From contig NC_079885.1 in NCBI RefSeq assembly GCF_029227915.1, positions 16,131,001 through 16,195,000 on the forward strand: DNA of 64,000 bases, in the 5' to 3' direction. The DNA is from Hydractinia symbiolongicarpus (Eukaryota; Cnidaria; Hydrozoa; Anthoathecata; Hydractiniidae). Positions 46,545 to 59,060 of the stretch are shown piece after piece. Both the position numbers and the translations under genes were made by a program. Within the stretch, counting starts at the first letter, position 1. Every line of letters begins with the position of its first letter. The notes below the pieces were generated by a model. The model had not been told where the DNA came from, did no database searches, and worked only from the letters and a program-made list of their open reading frames with translations.

Positions 46545-46994
46545 ATTGACTTTTTCACGTTACATTATTTATCATTACGACTGTGACGTATCTTTTTTAC
46601 GCTATAGCCGCTGAGTAAATCAAGTAAGGGACGTGATTATAAGTTTCTTTCCGTTCAAAACGGCTACAATCTGGATGCAATAAATGCGCCACGTCGCAAA
46701 TGAATGGATTACGAGCGTCAGACAAAGAAAATGGCGATGTAGTTAATTTGCTAATTAACTTTGTCATATGAAAATTAAGTCTGCAAGTACCCTAGATTGC
46801 CTTCGTTGGAACTTTTTACCGGAAATCTTAAAGCGCATTATTGTCGTATAGAATCGATAGCGCTTAAAAAGAGCTTTCAAATGAACATAAACACGACCTA
46901 TTTCCGATCACCCAGTCAAAAAATATGACCTTTAAAGTTTGAGCCATTTTCGATGTAATGTGCTAATAAATCGTAGATATCTTCCCGTATGCTT

Positions 46995-47113
46995 GTCTAC
47001 GACCATACCACGATGAACACACCTGTTCTCGTCCTATCACGGAAGTTAAGCATCGTCGGGCCGGGATAGTACTTGGATGGAGGACCGCCTGGGAACTCCT
47101 GGAGTCGTAGGCT
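46995..47113 (+). rRNA. 5S rRNA, copy R44
   Basis: 119 nt, class A. G41T, G87A, C106T, T109A. Confidence 0.94.
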
Positions 47114-47563
47114 ATTGACTTTTTCACGTTACATTATTTATCATTACGACTGTGGCGTATCTTTTTTACGCAATAGCCGCTGAGTAAATCAAGTAAGGGA
47201 CATGATTAGAAGTTTCTTTCCCTTCAAAACGGCTACAATCTTGCTGCAATAAATGCGCCACGTCGCAAATGAATGGATTACGAGCATCAGACAAAGAAAA
47301 TGGCGATGTACTCACTTTGCTAATTAACTTTGTCATGTGAAAATTAAGTCTGCAAGTACCCTAGATTGCCTTCGTTGAAACTTTTTACCGGAAATCTTAA
47401 AGCGCATGGTTGTCGTAATTAATGGTTAGCGCCTGAAAAGAGCTTTCAAATGCACATAAACACGACCTATTTGGGATGATTCAGTCAAGAAATATGACCT
47501 TTAAATTTTGAACTATTTGCGATGTAATGTGCTAATAAATCGTAGATATCTGCTCGTATGCTT

Positions 47564-47682
47564 GTCTACGACCATACCACGATGAACACACCTGTTCTCG
47601 TCCGATCACGGAAGTTAAGCATCGTCGGGCCGGGATAGTACTTGGATGGGGCACCGCCTGGGAACTCCCGGTGTCGTAGGCT
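47564..47682 (+). rRNA. 5S rRNA, copy R45
   Basis: 119 nt, class A. Only G89C. The proximal terminator is reduced to four T (GACCTTTTCACG). Confidence 0.97.
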
Positions 47683-48132
47683 ATTGACCTTTTCACGTTA
47701 CATTATTTATCATTACAACTGTGACGTATCTTTTTTACGCAATAGACGCTGAGTAAATCAAGTAAGGGACGTGATTAGAAGTTTCTTTCCCTTCAAAACG
47801 GCTACAATCTTGCTGCAATAAATGCGCCACGACGCAAGTGAATGCATTACGAGCGTCAGACAAAGAAAATGGCGATGTAGTTAATTTGCTAATTAACTTT
47901 GTCATATGAAAATTAAGTCTGAAAGTACCCTTGATTGCCTTCGTTGGAACTTTTTACCGGAAATCTTAAAGCGCATGGTTGTCGTAAATAATGGATAGCG
48001 CTTGAAAAGAGTTTTCAAATGCACATAAACACGACCTATTTCGGATAATCTAGTCAGGAAATATGACCTTTAAAGTTTAAACCATTTTCGATGTAATGTG
48101 CTAATAAATCGTAGATATCTGCCCGTTTGTTT

Positions 48133-48251
48133 GTCTACGACCATACCACGATGAACACACATGTTCTCGTCCGATCACGGAAGTTAAACATCGTCGGGGT
48201 GGGATAGTACTTGGAGGGGGGACCGCCTGGGAACTCCCGGTGTCGTAGGCT
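48133..48251 (+). rRNA. 5S rRNA, copy R46
   Basis: 119 nt, class B. C29A, G56A, C67G, C68T, T84G. Helix V loses the 67-108 pair and has a wobble at 68-107. Confidence 0.92.
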
Positions 48252-48701
48252 ATTGACTTTTTCACGTTACATTATTTATCATTACGACTGTGACGTATCT
48301 TTTTTACGCAATAGACGCTGAGTAAGTCAAGTAAGGGACATGATTTGAAGTTGCTTTCCCTTCAAAACGGCTACAATCTTGCTGCAATAAATGCGCCACG
48401 TCGCAAATGAATGGATTACGAGCATCAAACAAAGAAAATGGCGATGTAGTTGCTTTGCTAATTAATTTTGTCATATGAAAATTAAGTCCGCAAGTACCCT
48501 AGATTGCCCTCGTTGGAACTTTTTACCGGAAATCTTAAAGCGCATTATTGTCGTATAGAATCGATAGCGCTTAAAAAGACCTTTCAAATGCACATAAACA
48601 CGACCTATTTCCGATCACCCAGTCAAGAAATATGACCTTTAAAGTTTGAACCATTTTCGTTGTAATGTGCTAATAAATCGTAGATATCTGCCCGTATGCT
48701 T

Positions 48702-48820
48702 GTCTACCACCATACCACAATGAACACACCTGTTCTCGTCCGATCACGGAAGTTAAACATCGTCGGGCCGGGATAGTACTTGGATGGAGGACCGCCTGGG
48801 AACTCCCTGTGTCGTAGGCT
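48702..48820 (+). rRNA. 5S rRNA, copy R47
   Basis: 119 nt, class A. The R42 type (G18A, G56A, G87A) plus G7C and G107T, which open helices I and V. Confidence 0.92.
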
Positions 48821-49270
48821 ATTGACTTTTTAACGTTACATTATTTATCATTACGACTGTGACGTATCTTTTTTACGCAATAGCCGCTGAGTAAATCAAG
48901 TAAGGGACGTGATTAGAAGTTTCTTTCCCTTCAAAACGGCTACAATCTTGCTGCAATAAATGCGCCACGTCGCAAATGAATGGATAACGAGCATCAGACA
49001 AAGAAAATGGCGATGTACTCACTTTGCTAATTAACTTTGTCATGTGAAAATTAAGTCTGCAAGTACCCTAGATTGCCTTCGTTGGAACTTTTTACCGGAA
49101 ATCTTAAAGCGCATGGTTGTCGTAATTAATAGATAGCGCCTGAAAAGAGCTTTCAAATGCACATAAACACGACCTATTTGGGATGATTCAGTCAAGAAAT
49201 ATGACCTTTAAAGTTTAAACCATTTTCGATGTAATGTGCTAATAAATCGTAGATATCTGCCCGTTTGTTT

Positions 49271-49389
49271 GTCTACGACCATATCACGATGAACACACCT
49301 GTTCTCGTCCGATCACGGAAGTTAAGCATCGTCGGGCCGGGATAGTACTTGGATGGGGAATCGTCTGGGAACTCCCGGTGTCGTAGTCT
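49271..49389 (+). rRNA. 5S rRNA, copy R48
   Basis: 119 nt, class B. C14T, G89A, C91T, C94T, G117T. The C91T and C94T changes leave wobble pairs. Confidence 0.94.
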
Positions 49390-49839
49390 ATTGACTTTTT
49401 CACGTTACATTATTTATCATTACGACTGTGACGTATCTTTTTTACGCAATAGCCGCTGAGTAAATCAAGTAAGGGACGTGATTATAAGTTTCTTTCCGTT
49501 CAAAACGGCTACAATCTGGATGCAATAAATGCGCCACGTCGCAAATGAATGGATTACGAGCGTCAGACAAAGAAAATGGCGATGTAGTTAATTTGCTAAT
49601 TAACTTTGTCATATGAAAATTAAGTCTGCAAGTACCCTAGATTGCCTTCGTTGGAACTTTTTACCGGAAATCTTAAAGCGCATTATTGTCGTATAGAATC
49701 GATAGCGCTTAAAAAGAGCTTTCAAATGCACATAAACACGACCTATTTCCGATCACCCAGTCAAGAAATATGACCTTTAAAGTTTGAACCATTTTCGATG
49801 TAATGTGCTAATAAATCGTAGATATCTTCCCGTATGCTT

Positions 49840-49958
49840 GTCTACGACCATACCACGATGAACACACCTGTTCTCGTCCTATCACGGAAGTTAAGCATCG
49901 TCGGGCCGGGATAGTACTTGCATGGAGGACCGCCTGGGAACTCTTGGAGTCGTAGGCT
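49840..49958 (+). rRNA. 5S rRNA, copy R49
   Basis: 119 nt, class A. G41T, G82C, G87A, C105T, C106T, T109A; R44 type with extra changes. Confidence 0.92.
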
Positions 49959-50408
49959 ATTGACTTTTTCACGTTACATTATTTATCATTACGACTGTGA
50001 CGTATCTTTTTTACGCAATAGCCGCTGAGTAAATCAAGTAAGGGACATGATTAGAAGTTTCTTTCCCTTCAAAACGGCTACAATCTTGCTGCAATAAATG
50101 CGCCACGTCGCAAATGAATGGATTACGAGCATCAGACAAAGAAAATGGCGATGTACTCACTTTGCTAATTAACTTTGTCATATGAAAATTAAGTCTGCAA
50201 GTACCCTAGATTGCCTTCGTTGGAACTTTTTACCGGAAATCTTAAAGCGCATTATTGTCGTAATTAATGGATAGCGCTTAAAAAGAGCTTTCAAATGCAC
50301 ATAAACACGACCTATTTCCGATCACCCAGTCAAGAAATATGACCTTTAAAGTTTGAACCATTTTCGATGTAATGTGCTAATAAATCGTAGATATCTGCCC
50401 GTATGCTT

Positions 50409-50527
50409 GTCTGCGACCATACCACGATGAACACACCTGTTCTCGTCCGATCACGAAAGTTAAGCATCGTCGGGCCGGGATAGTACTTGGATGGAGGACC
50501 GCCTGGGAACTCCCGGTGTCGTAGGCT
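50409..50527 (+). rRNA. 5S rRNA, copy R50
   Basis: 119 nt, class A. A5G (G-U wobble in helix I), G48A, G87A. Confidence 0.95.
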
Positions 50528-50977
50528 ACTGACTTTTTCACGTTACATTATTTATCATTACGACTGTGACGTATCTTTTTTACGCAATAGCCGCTGAGTA
50601 AATCAAGTAAGGGACATGATTAGAAGTTTCTTTCCCTTCAAAACGGCTACAATCTTGGTGCAATAAATGCGCCACGTCGCAAATGAATGGATTACGAGCA
50701 TCAGACAAAGAAAATGGCGATGTACTCACTTTGCTAATTAACTTTGTCATATGAAAATTAAGTCTGAAAGTACCCTAGATTGCCTTCGTTGGAACTTTTT
50801 ACCGGAAATCTTAAAGCGCATGGTTGTCGTAATTAATGGATAGCACCTGAAAAGAGCTTTCAAATGCACCTAAACACGACCTATTTGGGATGATTCAGTC
50901 AAGAAATATGACCTTTAAAGTTTAAACCATTTTCGATGTAATGTGCTAATAAATCGTAGATATCTGCCCGTTTGTTT

Positions 50978-51096
50978 GTCTACGACCATACCACGATAAA
51001 CACACCTGTTCTCGTCCGATCACGGAAGTTAAACATCTTCGGGCCGGGATAGTACTTGGATGGAGGACCGCCTGGGAACTCCCGGTGTCGTAGGCT
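50978..51096 (+). rRNA. 5S rRNA, copy R51
   Basis: 119 nt, class B. G21A, G56A, G61T, G87A; two helix II pairs are lost. Confidence 0.94.
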
Positions 51097-51545
51097 ATTG
51101 ACTTTTTCACGTTACATTATTTATCATTACGACTGTGACGTATCTTTTTTACGCAATAGCCGCTGAGTAAATCAAGTAAGGGACGTGATTAGAAGTTTCT
51201 TTCCCTTCAAAACGGCTGCAATCTTGCTGCAATAAATGCGCCACGTCGCAAATGAATGGATAACGAGCATCAGACAAAGAAAATGGCGATGTACTCACTT
51301 TGCTAATTAACTTTGTCATGTGAAAATTAAGTCTGCAAGTACCCTAGATTGCCTTCGTTGAAACTTTTTACCGGAAATCTTAAAGCGCATGGTTGTCGTA
51401 ATTAATAGATAGCGCTTAAAAGAGCTTTCAAATGCATATAAACACGACCTATTTGGGATGATTCAGTCAAGAAATATGACCTTTAAAGTTTAAACCATTT
51501 TCGATGTAATGTGCTAATAAATCGTAGATATCTGCCCGTTTGTTT

Positions 51546-51664
51546 GTCTACGACCATATCACGATGAACACACCTGTTCTTGTCCGATCACGGAAGTTAA
51601 GCATCGTCGGGCCGGGATAGTACTTGGATGGGACACCGCCTGGGAACTCCCGGTGTCGTAGTCT
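51546..51664 (+). rRNA. 5S rRNA, copy R52
   Basis: 119 nt, class B. C14T, C36T, G88A, G89C, G117T. Confidence 0.95.
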
Positions 51665-52114
51665 ATTGACTTTTTCACGTTACATTATTTATCATTACGA
51701 CTGTGACGTATCTTTTTTACGCAATAGCCGCTGAGTAAATCAAGTAAGGGACGTGATTATAAGTTTCTTTCCCTTCAAAACGGCTAAAATCTGGATGCAA
51801 TAAATGCGCCACGTCGCAAATGAATGGATTACGAGCGTCAGACAAAGAAAATGGCGATGTAGTTAATTTGCTAATTAACTTTGTCATATGAAAATTAAGT
51901 CTGCAAGTACCCTAGATTGCCTTCGTTGGAACTTTTTACCGGAAATCTTAAAGCGCATTATTGTCGTAATTAATGGATAGCACTTAAAAAGAGCTTTCAA
52001 ATGCACATAAACACGACCTATTTCCGATCACCCAGTCAAGAAATATGACCTTTAAAGTTTGAACCATTTTCGATGTAATGTGCTAATAAATCGTAGATAT
52101 CTGCCCGTATGCTT

Positions 52115-52233
52115 GTCTGCGACCATACCACGATGAACACACCTGTTCTCGTCCGATCACGGAAGTTAAGCATCGTCGGGCCGGGATAGTACTTGGATGG
52201 GACACCGCCTGGGAACTCCCGGTGTCGTAGGCT
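52115..52233 (+). rRNA. 5S rRNA, copy R53
   Basis: 119 nt, class A. A5G, G88A, G89C. Confidence 0.96.
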
Positions 52234-52683
52234 ACTGACTTTTTCACGTTACATTATTTATCATTACGACTGTGACGTATCTTTTTTACGCAATAGCCGC
52301 TGAGTAAATCAAGTAAGGGACATGATTAGAAGTTTCTTTCCCTTCAAAACGGCTACAATCTTGGTGCAATAAATGCGCCACGTCGCAAATGAATGGATTA
52401 CGAGCATCAGACAAAGAAAATGGCGATGTACTCACTTTGCTAATTAACTTTGTCATATGAAAATTAAGTCTGAAAGTACCCTAGATTGCCTTCGTTGGAA
52501 CTTTTTACCGGAAATCTTAAAGCGCATGGTTGTCGTAATTAATGGATAGCACCTGAAAAGAGCTTTCAAATGCACCTAAACACGACCTATTTGGGATGAT
52601 TCAGTCAAGAAATATGACCTTTAAAGTTTAAACCATTTTCGATGTAATGTGCTAATAAATCGTAGATATCTGCCCGTTTGTTT

Positions 52684-52802
52684 GTCTACGACCATACCAC
52701 GATAAACACACCTGTTCTCGTCCGATCACGGATGTTAAACATCGTCGGGCCGGGATAGTACTTGGATGGAGGACCGCCTGGGAACTCCCGGTGTCGTAGG
52801 CT
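52684..52802 (+). rRNA. 5S rRNA, copy R54
   Basis: 119 nt, class B. G21A, A50T, G56A, G87A; counterpart of R51. Confidence 0.95.
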
Positions 52803-53252
52803 ATTGACTTTTTCACGTTACATTATTTATCATTACGACTGTGACGTATCTTTTTTACGCAATAGCCGCTGAGTAAATCAAGTAAGGGACGTGATTAGAA
52901 GTTTCTTTCCCTTCAAAACGGCTACAATCTGGATGCAATAAATGCGCCACGTCGCAAATGAATGGATTACGAGCGTCAGACAAAGAAAATGGCGATGTAG
53001 TTAATTTGCTAATTAACTTTGTCATATGAAAATTAAGTCTGCAAGTACCCTAGATTGCCTTCGTTGGAACTTTTTACCGGAAATCTTAAAGCGCATTATT
53101 GTCGTAATTAATGGATAGCGCTTAAAAAGAGCTTTCAAATGCACATAAACACGACCTATTTCCGATCACCCAGTCAAGAAATATGACCTTTAAAGTTTGA
53201 ACCATTTTCGATGTAATGTGCTAATAAATCGTAGATATCTGCCCGTATGCTT

Positions 53253-53371
53253 GTCTGCGACCATACCACGATGAACACACCTGTTCTCGTCCGATCACGG
53301 AAGTTAAGCATCGTCGGGCCGGGATAGTACTTGGATGTTGAACCGCCTGGGAACTCCCGGTGTCGTAGTCT
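53253..53371 (+). rRNA. 5S rRNA, copy R55
   Basis: 119 nt, class A. A5G, G86T, G87T, G89A, G117T. The closing pair of loop D is lost; mosaic of the R50/R53 and R52 types. Confidence 0.93.
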
Positions 53372-53821
53372 ATTGACTTTTTCACGTTACATTATTTATC
53401 ATTACGACTGTGACGTATCTTTTTTACGCAATAGCCGCTGAGTAAATCAAGTAAGGGACGTGATTATAAGTTTCTTTCCCTTCAAAACGGCTACAATCTG
53501 GCTGCAATAAATGCGCCACGGTGCAAATGAATGGATTACGAGCATCAGACAAAGAAAATGGCGATGTAGTTGCTTTGCTATATAACTTTGTCATATGAAA
53601 ATTAAGTCTACAAGTACCATAGATTGCCTTCGTTGGAACTTTTTACCGGAAATCTTAAAGCGCATGGTTGTCGTAATTAATGGATAGCGCCTGAAAAGAG
53701 CTTTCAAATGCACATAAACACGACCTATTTGGAATGATTCAGTCAAGAAATATAACCTTTAAAGTTTAAACCATTTTCGATGTAATGTGCTAATAAATCG
53801 TAGATATCTGCCCGTTTGTTT

Positions 53822-53940
53822 GTCTACGACCATACCACGATGAACACACCTGTTCTCGTCCGATCACGGAAGTTAAGCATCGTCGGGCCGGGATAGTACT
53901 TGGATGGAGGACCGCCTGGGAACTTCCGGTGTCGTAGGCT
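53822..53940 (+). rRNA. 5S rRNA, copy R56
   Basis: 119 nt, class B. G87A and C104T. Confidence 0.97.
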
Positions 53941-54390
53941 ATTGACTTTTTCACGTTTCATTATTTATCATTACGACTGTGACGTATCTTTTTTACGCAA
54001 TAGCCGCTGAGTGAATCAAGTAAGGGACATGATTAGAAGTTTCTTTCCCTTAAAAAGGGCTACAATCTTGCTGCAATAAATGCGCCACGTCGCAAATGAA
54101 TGGATTAAGAGCGTCAGACAAAGAAAATGGCGATGTAGTTGCTTTGCTAATTAACTTTGTCATATGAAAATTAAGTCTGCAAGTACCCTAGATTGCCTTC
54201 GTTGGAACTTTTTACCGGAAATCTTAAAGCGCATTATTGTCGTAAAGAATCGATAGCGCTTAAAAAGAGCTTTCAAATGCACATAAACACGACCTATTTC
54301 CGATCACCCAGTCAAGAAATATGACCTTTAAAATTTGAACCATTTTCGATGTAATGTGCTGATAAATCGTAGATATCTGCCCGTATGCTT

Positions 54391-54509
54391 GTCTACGACC
54401 ATACCACGATGAACACACCTGTTTTCGTCCGATCACGGAAGTTAAGCATCGTTGGGCCGGGATAGTACTTGGATGGGGCACCGCCTGGGAACTCCCGGTG
54501 TCGTAGGCT
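54391..54509 (+). rRNA. 5S rRNA, copy R57
   Basis: 119 nt, class A. C34T, C63T, G89C, TATA-like TGATAAAT: the R26 type, 17.6 kb away. Confidence 0.96.
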
Positions 54510-54959
54510 ATTGACTTTTTCACGTTACATTATTTATCATTACGACTGTGATGTATCTTTTTTACGCAATAGCCGCTGAGTAAATCAAGTAAGGGACGTG
54601 ATTGGAAGTTTCTTTCCCTTCAAAACGGCTACAATCTGGCTGCAATAAATGTGCCACGTCGCAAATGAATGGATTACGAGCGTCAGACAAAGAAAATGGC
54701 GATGTAGTTAATTTGCTAATTAACTTTGTCATATGAAAATTAAGTCTATAAGTGCCCTAGATTGCCTTCGTTGGAACTTTTTACTGGAAATCTTAAAGCG
54801 CATTATTGTCGTAACGAATCGATAGCGCTTAAAAAGCGCTTTCAAATGCACATAAACACGATCTATTTCTGATCACCCAGTCAAGAAATATGACCTTTAA
54901 AGTTTGAACCATTTTCGATGTAATGTGCTAAAAAAACGTAGATATCTGCCCGTATGCTT

Positions 54960-55078
54960 GTCTACGACCATACCACGATGAACACACCTGTTCTCGTTCG
55001 ATCACGGAAGTTAAGCATCGTCGGGCCGGGATAGTACTTGGATGGGGGACCGCCTCGGAACTCCCGGTGTCGTAGGAT
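54960..55078 (+). rRNA. 5S rRNA, copy R58
   Basis: 119 nt, class A. C39T, G97C, and C118A, which opens the terminal 1-118 pair. TAAAAAAA upstream box, as in R27. Confidence 0.95.
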
Positions 55079-55528
55079 AATGACTTTTTCACGTTACATT
55101 ATTTATCATTACGACTGTGACGTATCTTTTTTACGCAATAGCCGCTGAGTAAATCAAGTAAGGGACAGGATTAGAAATTGCTTTCCCTTCAAAACGGCTA
55201 CAATCTTGCTGCAATAAATGCGCCACGTCGCAAATGAATGGATTAGGAGCATCAGAAAAAGAAAATGGCGATGTAGTTGCTTTGCTAATTAACTTTGTCA
55301 TATGAAAATTAAGTCTGCAAGTACCCTTGATTGCCTTCGTTGGAACTTTTTACCGGAAATCTTAAAGCGCATTTTTGTCGTAAAGAATCGATAGCGCTTA
55401 AAAAGCGCTTTCAAATGCACATAAACACGACCTATTTCCGATCACCCAGTCAAGAAATATGACCTTTAAAGTTTGAACCATTTTAGATGTAATGTGCTAA
55501 TAAATCGTAGATATCTGCCCGTATGCTT

Positions 55529-55647
55529 GTCTAAGACCATACCACGATGAACACACCTGTTCTCGTCCGATCACGGAAGTTAAGCATCGTCGGGTCGGGA
55601 TAGTACTTGGATGGGGCACCGCCTGGGAACTCCCGGCGGCGTAGGCT
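55529..55647 (+). rRNA. 5S rRNA, copy R59
   Basis: 119 nt, class A. C6A (opens helix I), C67T (wobble with G108), G89C, T109C, T111G. Confidence 0.94.
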
Positions 55648-56097
55648 ATTGACTTTTTCACGTTACATTATTTATCATTACGACTGTGACGTATCTTTTT
55701 TACGCAATAGCCGCTGAGTAAATCAAGTAAGGGACGTGATTAGAAGTTTCTTTCCCTTCAAAACGGCTACAATCTGGCTGCAATAAATGCGCCACGTCGC
55801 AAATGAATGGATTACGAGCGTCAGACAAAGAAAATGGCGATGTAGTTAATTTGCTAATTAACTTTGTCATATGAAAATTAAGTCTGCAAGTACCCTAGAT
55901 TGCCTTCGTTGAAACTTTTTACCGGAAATCTTAAAGCGCCTTATTGTCGTAAAGAATCGATAGCGCTTAGAAAGAGCTTTCAAATGCACATAAACACGAT
56001 CTATTTCCGATCACCCAGTCAAGAAATTTGACCTTTAAAGTTTAAACCATTTTCGATATAATGTGCTAATAAATCGTAGATATCTGCCCGTTTGTTT

Positions 56098-56216
56098 GTC
56101 TACGACCATACCACGATGAACACACCTGTTCTCGTCCGATCACGGAAGTTAAGCATCGTCGGGCCGGGATAGTACTTGGATGGGGAACTGCCTGGGAACT
56201 TCCGGTGTCGTAGGCT
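56098..56216 (+). rRNA. 5S rRNA, copy R60
   Basis: 119 nt, class B. G89A, C92T (wobble with G85), C104T (wobble with G71). Confidence 0.96.
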
Positions 56217-56666
56217 ATTGACTTTTTCACGTTTTAATATTTATCATTACGACTGTGACGTATCTTTTTTACGCAATAGCCGCTGAGTAAATCAAGTAAG
56301 GGACAGGATTAGAAATTGCTTTCCCTTCAAAACGGCTACAATCTTGCTGCAATAAATGCGCCACGTCGCAAATGAATGGATTAGGAGCATCAGAAAAAGA
56401 AAATGGCGATGTAGTTGCTTTGCTAATTAACTTTGTCATATGAAAATTAAGTCTGTAAGTACCCTTGATTGCCTTCGTTGAAACTTTTTACCGGAAATCT
56501 TAAAGCGCCTTATTGTCGTAAAGAATCGATAGCGCTTAGAAAGAGCTTTCAAATGCACATAAACACGATCTATTTCCGATCACCCAGTCAAGAAATATGA
56601 CCTTTAAAATTTGAACCATTTTAGATTTAATGTGCTAATAAATCGTAGATATCTGCCCGTATGCTT

Positions 56667-56785
56667 TTCTACGACCATACCACGATGAACACACCTGTTC
56701 TCGTCCGATCACGGAAGTTAAGCATCGTCGGGCCGGAATAGTACTTGGATGGGGAACTGCCTGGGAACTTCCGGTGTCGTAGGCT
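56667..56785 (+). rRNA. 5S rRNA, copy R61
   Basis: 119 nt. G1T at the first base, G71A, G89A, C92T, C104T. G71A could pair with C104T, a possible compensation in helix V. Confidence 0.94.
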
Positions 56786-57235
56786 ATTGACTTTTTCACG
56801 TTTTATTATTTATCATTACGACTGTGACGTATCTTTTTTACGCAATAGCCGCTGAGTGAATCAAGTAAGGGACATGATTAGAAGTTTCTTTCCCTTAAAA
56901 AAGGCTACAATCTTGCTGCAATAAATGCGCCACGTCGCAAATGAATGGATTAAGAGCGTCAGACAAAGAAAATGGCGATGTAGTTACTTTGCTAATTAAC
57001 TTTGTCATATGAAAATTAAGTCTGAAAGTACACTAGATTGCCTTCGTTGGAACTTTTTACCGGTAATCTTAAAGCGCATGGTTGTCGTTAATAATGGGTA
57101 GCGCTTGAAAAGAGCTTTCAAATGCACATAAACACGACCTATTTCGGATAATCCAGTCAAGAAATATGACCTTTAAAGTTTAAACAATTTTCGATGTAAT
57201 GTGCTAATAAATCGTCGATATCTGCCCGTTTGTTT

Positions 57236-57354
57236 GTCTACGACCATACCACGATGAACACACCTGTTTTCGTCCGATCACGGAAGTTAAGCATCGTCAG
57301 GCCGGGATAGTACTTGGATGGGGCACCGCCTGGGAACTCCCGGTGTTGTAGGCT
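57236..57354 (+). rRNA. 5S rRNA, copy R62
   Basis: 119 nt, class B. C34T, G64A, G89C, C112T (wobble with G7). Confidence 0.95.
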
Positions 57355-57804
57355 ATTGACTTTTTCACGTTACATTATTTATCATTACGACTGTGATGTA
57401 TCTTTTTTACGCAATAGCCGCTCAGTAAATCAAGTAAGGGACGTGATTGGAAGTTTCTTTCCCTTCAAAACGGCTACAATCTGGCTGCAATAAATGCGCC
57501 ACGTCGCAAAAGAATGTATTACGAGCGTCAGACAAAGAAAATAGCGATGTAGTTAATTTGCTAATTAACTTTGTCATATGAAAATTAAGTCTGCAAGTAC
57601 CCTAGATTGCCTTCGTTGGAACTTTTTACCGGAAATCTTAAAGCGCATTATTGTCGTAACGAATGGATACCGCTTAAAAAGCGCTTTCAAATGCACATAA
57701 ACACGATCTATTTCCGATCACCCAGTCAAGAAATATGACCTTTAAAGTTTGAACCATTTTCGATGTAATGTGCTAAAAAAACGTAGATATCTGCCCGTAT
57801 GCTT

Positions 57805-57923
57805 GTCTACGAGCATACCACGATGAACACACCTGTTCTCGTTCGATCACGGAAGTTAAGCATCGTCGGGCCGGGATAGAACTTGGATGGGGGACCGCCT
57901 CGGAACTGCCAGTGTCGTAGGCT
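57805..57923 (+). rRNA. 5S rRNA, copy R63
   Basis: 119 nt, class A. C9G, C39T, T76A, G97C, C104G, G107A; helices I and V are damaged. TAAAAAAA upstream box. Probably degenerate. Confidence 0.91.
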
Positions 57924-58373
57924 ATTGACTTTTTCACGTTACATTATTTATCATTACGACTGTGACGTATCTTTTTTACGCAATAGCCGCTGAGTAAATC
58001 AAGTAAGGGACATGATTAGAAATTGCTTTCCCTTCAAAACGGCTACAATCTTGCTGCAATAAATGCGCCACGTCGCAAATGAATGGATTAGGAGCATCAG
58101 AAAAAGAAAATGGCGATGTAGTTGCTTTGCTAATTAACTTTGTCATATGAAAATTAAGTCTGCAAGTACCCTAGATTGCCTTCGTTGGAACTTTTTACCG
58201 GAAATCTTAAAGCGCATTATTGTCGTAAAGAATTGATAGCGCTTAAAAAGAGCTTTCAAATGCACATAAACACGACTTATTTCCGATCACCCAGTCAAGA
58301 AATATGACCTTTAAAGTTTGAACCATTTTAGATGTAATGTGCTAATAAATCGTAGATATCTGCCCGTATGCTT

Positions 58374-58492
58374 GTCTACGACCATACCACGATGAACACA
58401 CCTGTTCTCGTCCGATCACGGAAGTTAAGCATCGTCGGGCCGGGATAGTACTTGGATGGGGCACCGCCTGGGAACTCCCGGCGGCGTAGGCT
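58374..58492 (+). rRNA. 5S rRNA, copy R64
   Basis: 119 nt, class A. G89C, T109C, T111G, as in R33. Confidence 0.96.
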
Positions 58493-58942
58493 ATTGACTT
58501 TTTCACGTTACATTATTTATCATTACGACTGTGACGTATCTTTTTTACGCAATAGCCGCTGAGTAAATCAAGTAAGGGACGTGATTAGAAGTTTCTTTCC
58601 CTTCAAAACGGCTACAATCTGGCTGCAATAAATGCGCCACGTCGCAAATGAATGGATTACGAGCGTCAGACAAAGAAAATGGCGATGTAGTTAATTTGCT
58701 AATTAACTTTGTCATATGAAAATTAAGTCTGCAAGTACCCTAGATTGCCTTCGTTGAAACTTTTTACCGGAAATCTTAAAGCGCATTATTGTCGTAAAGA
58801 ATCGATAGCGCTTAGAAAGAGCTTTCAAATGCACATAAACACGATCTATTTCCGATCACCCAGTCAAGAAATATGACCTTTAAAGTTTGAACCATTTTTG
58901 ATGTAATGTGCTAATAAATCGTAGATATCTGCCCGTATGCTT

Positions 58943-59060
58943 GTCTACGACCATACCACGATGAACACACCTGTTCTCGCCGATCACGGAAGTTAAGCAT
59001 CGTCGGGCCGGGATAGTACTTGGATGGGGGACCGCCTTGGAACTGCCGGTGTCGTAGGCT
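58943..59060 (+). rRNA. 5S rRNA, copy R65 (118 nt)
   Basis: Class A. T38 missing from loop C (CTCGCCGATC), plus G97T and C104G. The loop C deletion is shared only with R66. Confidence 0.92.

Larger units (their letters stand above)
45160..50170 (+). repeat. Tandem duplication of a 5-unit block (offset 2845 bp), R41-R44 and R46-R49
   Basis: R41/R46, R42/R47, R43/R48 and R44/R49 share rare gene changes (C29A+C67G; G18A+G56A; C94T+G117T; G41T+T109A) at an offset of 2845 bp. R45 and R50 do not match each other. Boundaries are approximate. Confidence 0.85.
50409..53371 (+). repeat. Tandem duplication of a 3-unit block (offset 1706-1707 bp), R50-R52 and R53-R55
   Basis: R50/R53 share A5G, R51/R54 share G21A+G56A+G87A, and R52/R55 share G117T. 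R55 also carries A5G, so the last unit is a mosaic. Confidence 0.7.
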
